A stretch of 64,000 bases of DNA from Porogramme epimiltina (taxonomy: Eukaryota > Basidiomycota > Agaricomycetes > Polyporales > Polyporaceae), in the NCBI GenBank assembly GCA_900155495.1, contig FTLJ01000619.1:1-64000 (forward strand), given 5' to 3'. Numbering within the stretch: position 1 is the first letter of the stretch; each line of letters opens with the position of its first letter. A model generated the notes under the pieces. The model did not search any database. It had not been told where the DNA came from and saw only the letters and a list, made by a program, of their open reading frames with translations. Shown one piece after another: positions 62,538 through 64,000 of this stretch. A program made the position numbers and the translations under genes.

Positions 62538-64000
62538 TCAAGGCGAGTGCCCGCGCCCAAACGCGCGCAGCCGCCTCAAAATCGTCTCCATCTCCGGCTG
62601 CCCGTGCCCGTGGTGCGCCCCGCCGCCGCCCCCACCGCCCTTGGTCCGGTCGAGCACCTGCCCGATCGACGACGCCCCCGCGCCCACGACGGCGACCGCA
62701 CGCGCGCCCGTCGAGCCCGCGGACGCGACGGACGTCACCGACGCGCGCTTCTGCACCGCGCGCTTGCTCGGGCTGCGCGAGACTGCCGCGCCCGCGCCCG
62801 CGCCTGGGATCGCGCTCGGGGCCGGACTCGGGATGGCACTCGAGCTCGGGGTGGGGATGGCGCTGGAGCTCGGGGTGGCGATCGAGCCTGAGCTCGGAGT
62901 GGGGATGGAGCTCGCGCTCGGGCTGGCGCCGTCTGGCGAGCGCGGCGTCTCGGGGATGCTCGAGAGGCCCGACGCGGCCGACACCGACGCCGGAGAGGAT
63001 GCGTGCGGCGCCGCGAGCGAGAGCGTCGAGCTGTCCGCGCGCGCGTGCCCGTCCGCACCAGGACTCGGCGCGCGTGGCGGCGCGTCCTCCGCGCCTGGGG
63101 CGAGCCCGAGGCCCAGCCCGAGCCCCGCGGTGAAGCGCGGGAGCGGGAGGCGCGGATGTGGGAGCGCACTCGCGTACGTGGACGACGGGGAGGGGATCGC
63201 GGAGGGGGAGGGGACGACGGGCGAGCTCGTCCGGCGCGCCATCTTCTGCCTCGCCGCGCTCGTGAGGAAGTGCTGCTGCTGGTGCGGTTGGTGGCGCTGC
63301 GCGGGCTCGACGGGGACGGGGAGCGCGGCCCCCGCCGCGGCGCGGTTCGGCACCGTGTTCGAGCGGCGGCGGCCCTGCCCCTGCCCCTGCCCCCTTCCGC
63401 CCACCCCCACCCCCGCACCCGCACCCGCGCCCGCGGCGGCGGGGATCCCGCTCTCGCGCACCTGCAGCGCGGGCGCGGCGGGGCTCGGGAGGGGCGCGAT
63501 GAACTCCGAGATGGCGCTCTGCAGCTCCACGAGCCCTTCCTCGACGCTCGGGCGCGGCGAGTCCGTCGAGAGCCTGCGCGCGGCGACCGCGACCGCGACC
63601 GCGGCGGCGGACACGGCCTGCTCGAGCGACGGCCCGCGCGCGTGCCCGTGCCCGTGCTCGGACGCGTTCGACAGCGACATTAACGAGCCGCCCGTCCCCG
63701 TGCCCGTCCCCGTGCTGCTCTGCGTCCCCGCGCGCTCGCGCGCCCGCCTCTCCCTCTCCTGCGGGAGCGTGCCGCTGTCCGCGCGCGCGGGCAACGGCGG
63801 GTGCGGATGCGGCGGCACCGGCGAGTCCCCCCCGCTCTCCGCCCCACCCCCGCCCACGCTCGCGTTCGCGACGAGCCACTTGAGCCCGCGCACCTCGCGC
63901 TCGCGGCGCCCCGCCTCGCCCTCGAGCGCGTCGACGCGGCGCACGAGCTCCGCCTTCTCGAGCGCGTGGCGCTCCGTCAGGCTGAGCAGGTACCCCTCGA
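62538..64000 (-). CDS. C-terminal part of an unknown coiled-coil/low-complexity protein (cut by window end)
   Basis: Minus-strand frame open from the window edge to a TGA at 62538-62540, at least 486 codons. The visible start is a coiled coil (LLSLTERHALEKAELVRRVD then REREVRGLKWLVANAS). It is followed by Gly/Ala/Pro/Ser repeats, a conserved-looking helix (SVEEGLVELQSAISEFIAP), RRRSNTVPNRAA, a run of PSSSAIPTP-type repeats (about 62800-62930) and an end LRRLRAFGRGHSP. No intron is needed in the visible part. The N-terminal domains that would identify it are outside the window. The frame was preferred over longer overlapping frames because only it gives the heptad pattern. Confidence 0.7.
   Translation of the reverse strand, partial: EGYLLSLTERHALEKAELVRRVDALEGEAGRREREVRGLKWLVANASVGGGGAESGGDSPVPPHPHPPLPARADSGTLPQERERRARERAGTQSSTGTGTGTGGSLMSLSNASEHGHGHARGPSLEQAVSAAAVAVAVAARRLSTDSPRPSVEEGLVELQSAISEFIAPLPSPAAPALQVRESGIPAAAGAGAGAGVGVGGRGQGQGQGRRRSNTVPNRAAAGAALPVPVEPAQRHQPHQQQHFLTSAARQKMARRTSSPVVPSPSAIPSPSSTYASALPHPRLPLPRFTAGLGLGLGLAPGAEDAPPRAPSPGADGHARADSSTLSLAAPHASSPASVSAASGLSSIPETPRSPDGASPSASSIPTPSSGSIATPSSSAIPTPSSSAIPSPAPSAIPGAGAGAAVSRSPSKRAVQKRASVTSVASAGSTGARAVAVVGAGASSIGQVLDRTKGGGGGGGAHHGHGQPEMETILRRLRAFGRGHSP

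Noticed and set aside
62341..63879. 512-codon minus-strand open frame
   Set aside because: It overlaps the chosen frame of the same strand. Its content is Arg/Ala/Gly composition noise from very GC-rich DNA, without the heptad pattern seen in the chosen frame.

Overview
The window looks like nuclear DNA of a mushroom-forming basidiomycete (Agaricomycetes). Genes are dense and intron-rich, almost all introns are about 45-80 nt with GT-AG ends, coding DNA is GC-rich, and several families are typical of Agaricomycetes (DUF6533 and DUF6534 membrane proteins, tandem cytochrome P450s, a STE6-like ABC exporter). All gene models were spliced by eye from the sequence, with the reading phase checked across each junction; none has transcript support.

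Layout. 1-1.1 kb: a partial coiled-coil coding remnant and a truncated ER Hsp70 (LHS1-type) relic. 1.5-16.8 kb: a cluster of three paralogous P450s (the first, on the minus strand, has an in-frame stop; two intact copies are on the plus strand) around a full-length ABC exporter. 17.2-20.5 kb: three short housekeeping genes, DAD4 (kinetochore), RBX1 (cullin ligase RING subunit) and TBCC (tubulin cofactor C), the last two divergent. 21.7-25.2 kb: a Cys-rich-headed disordered protein, a conserved fungal protein of unknown function and an 85-aa Cys-rich protein. 26.5-38.2 kb: one giant 16-exon gene (3583 aa) with a PH domain, long Ser/Pro/Arg-rich disordered tracts and a C-terminal coiled coil. 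39.1-40.4 kb: a second gene made from a tandem copy of the last six exons of the giant gene joined to a new first exon, followed by a third decayed copy. 41.1-42.7 kb: SURF6/RRP14. 43.9-49.6 kb: two DUF6533 membrane-protein paralogues, with a decayed copy of the SURF6 last exon, a duplicated flank and a probable third DUF6533 remnant. 49.6-56.7 kb: divergent SCC3 (cohesin) and RSC7/NPL6-type chromatin-remodelling subunit. 58.7-61.1 kb: a 19-exon DUF6534 membrane protein. 61.5-62.2 kb: a long purine-rich tract. 62.5-64 kb: the C-terminal part of an unknown low-complexity/coiled-coil protein that runs off the window.

The genes do not form one pathway. The P450/ABC block is plausibly an oxidation-plus-export neighbourhood. 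SCC3, RSC7, DAD4, TBCC and RBX1 are ordinary cell-division and chromatin genes. The most unusual signals are splicing and duplication: both DUF6533 paralogues need two separate 2-nt microexons at the same two places, all three P450s place the oxygen-binding I-helix motif on a 14-nt microexon, and segmental copying of 3' gene ends has produced one new gene and several relics.
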